A program made the position numbers and the translations under genes. Of a stretch of 36,794 nucleotides of DNA, positions 35,341 through 36,794 are shown one piece after another. The notes beneath the pieces were generated by a model. That model was given only the letters and a program-made list of their open reading frames with translations, searched no databases and was not told where the DNA came from. Source of the DNA: Betaproteobacteria bacterium (GTDB lineage: Bacteria; Pseudomonadota; Gammaproteobacteria; Burkholderiales; SG8-41). The stretch covers positions 1 to 36,794 of the forward strand of contig JACQGN010000001.1 of assembly GCA_016199545.1 (NCBI GenBank). Direction: 5' to 3'. Within the stretch, counting starts at the first letter, position 1; each line of letters starts with the position of its first letter.

Positions 35341-35394
35341 GTAGGCCGGCAATCCTTTGCCGGCATCGATCGCGGCAAGGGATTGCCGCGCTAC
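35341..35394. repeat. Second palindromic repeat, GTAG-CGGCAATCC...GGATTGCCG-CTAC
   Basis: The left arm at 35341-35364 and the right arm at 35371-35394 are inverted copies, mostly identical (outer GTAG/CTAC, core CGGCAATCC), around the 6-base loop ATCGAT. It follows the previous palindrome directly and ends 10 bases before the hydrolase ATG, so it could influence translation of that gene. Confidence 0.65.
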
Positions 35395-35404
35395 CGAGTG
35401 AAGC

Positions 35405-36794
35405 ATGGCGGGAAGTGAGTTGCGGGACGGGATGCTCATCGAGTGGGATGTTCCCATCACGATGGATGATGGGTTGGTGTTGCGTGCCGATGTGTTCCGT
35501 CCGCCATTGGGGGGCCGTTACCCGGTCATCCTGAGCTACGGACCGTACGCCAAAGGCCTCGCCTTCCAGGAAGGTTACCCCAGTGCATGGCAGCGCATGG
35601 TGGCCGAACATCCAGATGTAGCGTACGGCTCCACCAACCAGTACCAGAGCTGGGAAGTGGTCGATCCCGAGAAGTGGGTGCCGGACGGCTACGCCTGCGT
35701 GCGCGTCGATTCGCGCGGGGCGGGACGCTCGCCGGGGTTCATCGATCCTTTCTCGCCGCGTGAAACGCGTGATTTCTATCACTGCATCGAATGGGCTGGC
35801 GTGCAGCCGTGGTCGAACGGCAAGGTGGGCCTGAACGGGATTTCGTACTACGCCATCAACCAGTGGCACGTCGCGTCGCTGCAGCCGCCGCACCTCGCCG
35901 CGCTGTGTATCTGGGAGGGCGCCGCCGACTGGTACCGCGACATGACGCACCACGGCGGCATTCTCAATACTTTTTTCGGCAACTGGTACGACATGCAGGT
36001 GAAGACGGTGCAACATGGACTTGGCGAGCGTGGCTCACGCTCACGCGTAACCGGCGGGCTCGTGTGCGGCGACGTGACGCTTTCCGACCGGGAACTTGCC
36101 CGTACCCGTTGCGACTTCGGCGATGACATCCTCGCGCACCCGCTCGACGACGCGTACCACAAGGCGCGCTCACCTGTGTGGGAGAAGATTACGGTGCCAT
36201 TGCTTTCCGCCGCCAACTGGGGCGGGCAGGGGCTTCATCCGCGCGGCAACTTCGAAGGCTTCCAGCGCGCGGCATCGAAGCACAAGTGGCTCGAAGCGCA
36301 CGGCCTGGAGCACTGGACGCACTTCTACACCGACTACGGCGTCGGCCTGCAGAAACGGTTCTTCGATCATTTCCTGAAAGGTGCGAACAATGGGTGGGAG
36401 CGCCAGCCGCAAGTACAGCTCCAGGTGCGCCATGTCGATCGCTTCGTCGAGCGGCACGAGGACGCATGGCCGATTCCACGCACCCGCTGGACGCGTTTCT
36501 ATCTCGAATTCGGCAATCACGGTTTGACAAACCTGCCGGTGGCGGCGGCCGGCTCTGTTAGCTATGACGCTTCGGGCGAGGGCGTGACTTTCCTGTCGCC
36601 CCCGCTCGATGCCGACACGGAGATCACGGGGCCGCTGGCGGCGCGGCTGTCGATTTCCTCGGATACGGCCGACGCGGATCTTTTTCTCGTGTTCCGCGTC
36701 TTCACGCCGGATCTGCGGGAAGTGGTGTTCATGGGCGCGATCGATCCTCACACGCCGGTGGCGCAGGGCTGGCTGCGCGCGTCGCACCGCAAGC
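35405..36794 (+). CDS. CocE/NonD family (S15) hydrolase, 3' cut by window edge
   Basis: At least 463 residues of a serine hydrolase of the CocE/X-Pro dipeptidyl-peptidase family, which split esters or amides of acyl groups. The frame runs from ATG 35405 to the right edge without a stop. The nucleophile is Ser147 in GLNGISYYAINQW. The cap and His region is present (LEHWTHFYTDYG, around residues 301-311), followed by the jelly-roll domain from about 355 (WPIPRTRWTRFYLEF). The usual GW-x-D acidic motif reads NWGGQG here, so the acid residue of the triad is unclear. A GAG element lies 7 bases before the ATG. It is a relative of the shortened gene at 25618 and keeps the segment missing there. Confidence 0.85.
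   Translation, partial: MAGSELRDGMLIEWDVPITMDDGLVLRADVFRPPLGGRYPVILSYGPYAKGLAFQEGYPSAWQRMVAEHPDVAYGSTNQYQSWEVVDPEKWVPDGYACVRVDSRGAGRSPGFIDPFSPRETRDFYHCIEWAGVQPWSNGKVGLNGISYYAINQWHVASLQPPHLAALCIWEGAADWYRDMTHHGGILNTFFGNWYDMQVKTVQHGLGERGSRSRVTGGLVCGDVTLSDRELARTRCDFGDDILAHPLDDAYHKARSPVWEKITVPLLSAANWGGQGLHPRGNFEGFQRAASKHKWLEAHGLEHWTHFYTDYGVGLQKRFFDHFLKGANNGWERQPQVQLQVRHVDRFVERHEDAWPIPRTRWTRFYLEFGNHGLTNLPVAAAGSVSYDASGEGVTFLSPPLDADTEITGPLAARLSISSDTADADLFLVFRVFTPDLREVVFMGAIDPHTPVAQGWLRASHRK

Overview
The window is high-GC, densely coded, and reads as a chromosomal segment of a betaproteobacterium, probably Burkholderiales-like. The main reason is the family expansion of orphan Bug/TctC periplasmic receptors: three full genes and one remnant, with no TctA/TctB membrane genes. 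Supporting genes are a GTP-dependent PEP carboxykinase, a glutaryl-CoA dehydrogenase of proteobacterial type, and many stand-alone oxidoreductases. No taxonomic search was possible, so this is inference. No tRNA, rRNA, CRISPR array, insertion sequence or phage gene was seen.

Left part (1-9000). The end of an SDR gene is followed by tadA and a FabG-like SDR. Next comes a minus-strand operon: a class II aldolase/SDR fusion, mtnA, and a transglutaminase-like lipoprotein gene broken by a frameshift. The aldolase-mtnA pair suggests a DHAP-shunt route for salvage of 5-methylthioribose or 5-deoxyribose phosphate. A divergent, apparently leaderless GNAT gene is separated from it by a palindromic operator-like site. 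NRDE-family and YgfZ genes follow.

Middle (8980-20860). A good sigma70-type promoter precedes a plus-strand set for glutaryl-CoA breakdown: 3-hydroxyacyl-CoA dehydrogenase, thiolase and gcdH. It lacks an enoyl-CoA hydratase. Two Bug receptors, three D-2-hydroxyacid dehydrogenases and pckG follow.

Right part (21004-36794). A long minus-strand catabolic cluster contains two Gfo/Idh/MocA dehydrogenases, a Bug remnant, a CocE-type hydrolase with an internal deletion, a Bug receptor, an M24-fold protein, a two-domain PEP-synthase-like protein, and an AhpD/carboxymuconolactone decarboxylase-family gene. That last gene has an in-frame UGA exactly at the second position of its CxxC redox motif, followed 15 nt later by a SECIS-like hairpin, so it is very probably a selenoprotein. 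Divergently on the plus strand lie a ketopantoate-reductase-like gene, a bicupin, a beta-hydroxyacid dehydrogenase translationally coupled to an LVIVD-repeat protein, a CobW/COG0523 GTPase whose start codon sits inside a perfect 19-bp inverted repeat, and a second, full CocE-type hydrolase cut by the window end. Together these look like an accessory catabolic island for an unidentified organic acid or ester. The substrate cannot be read from the sequence.
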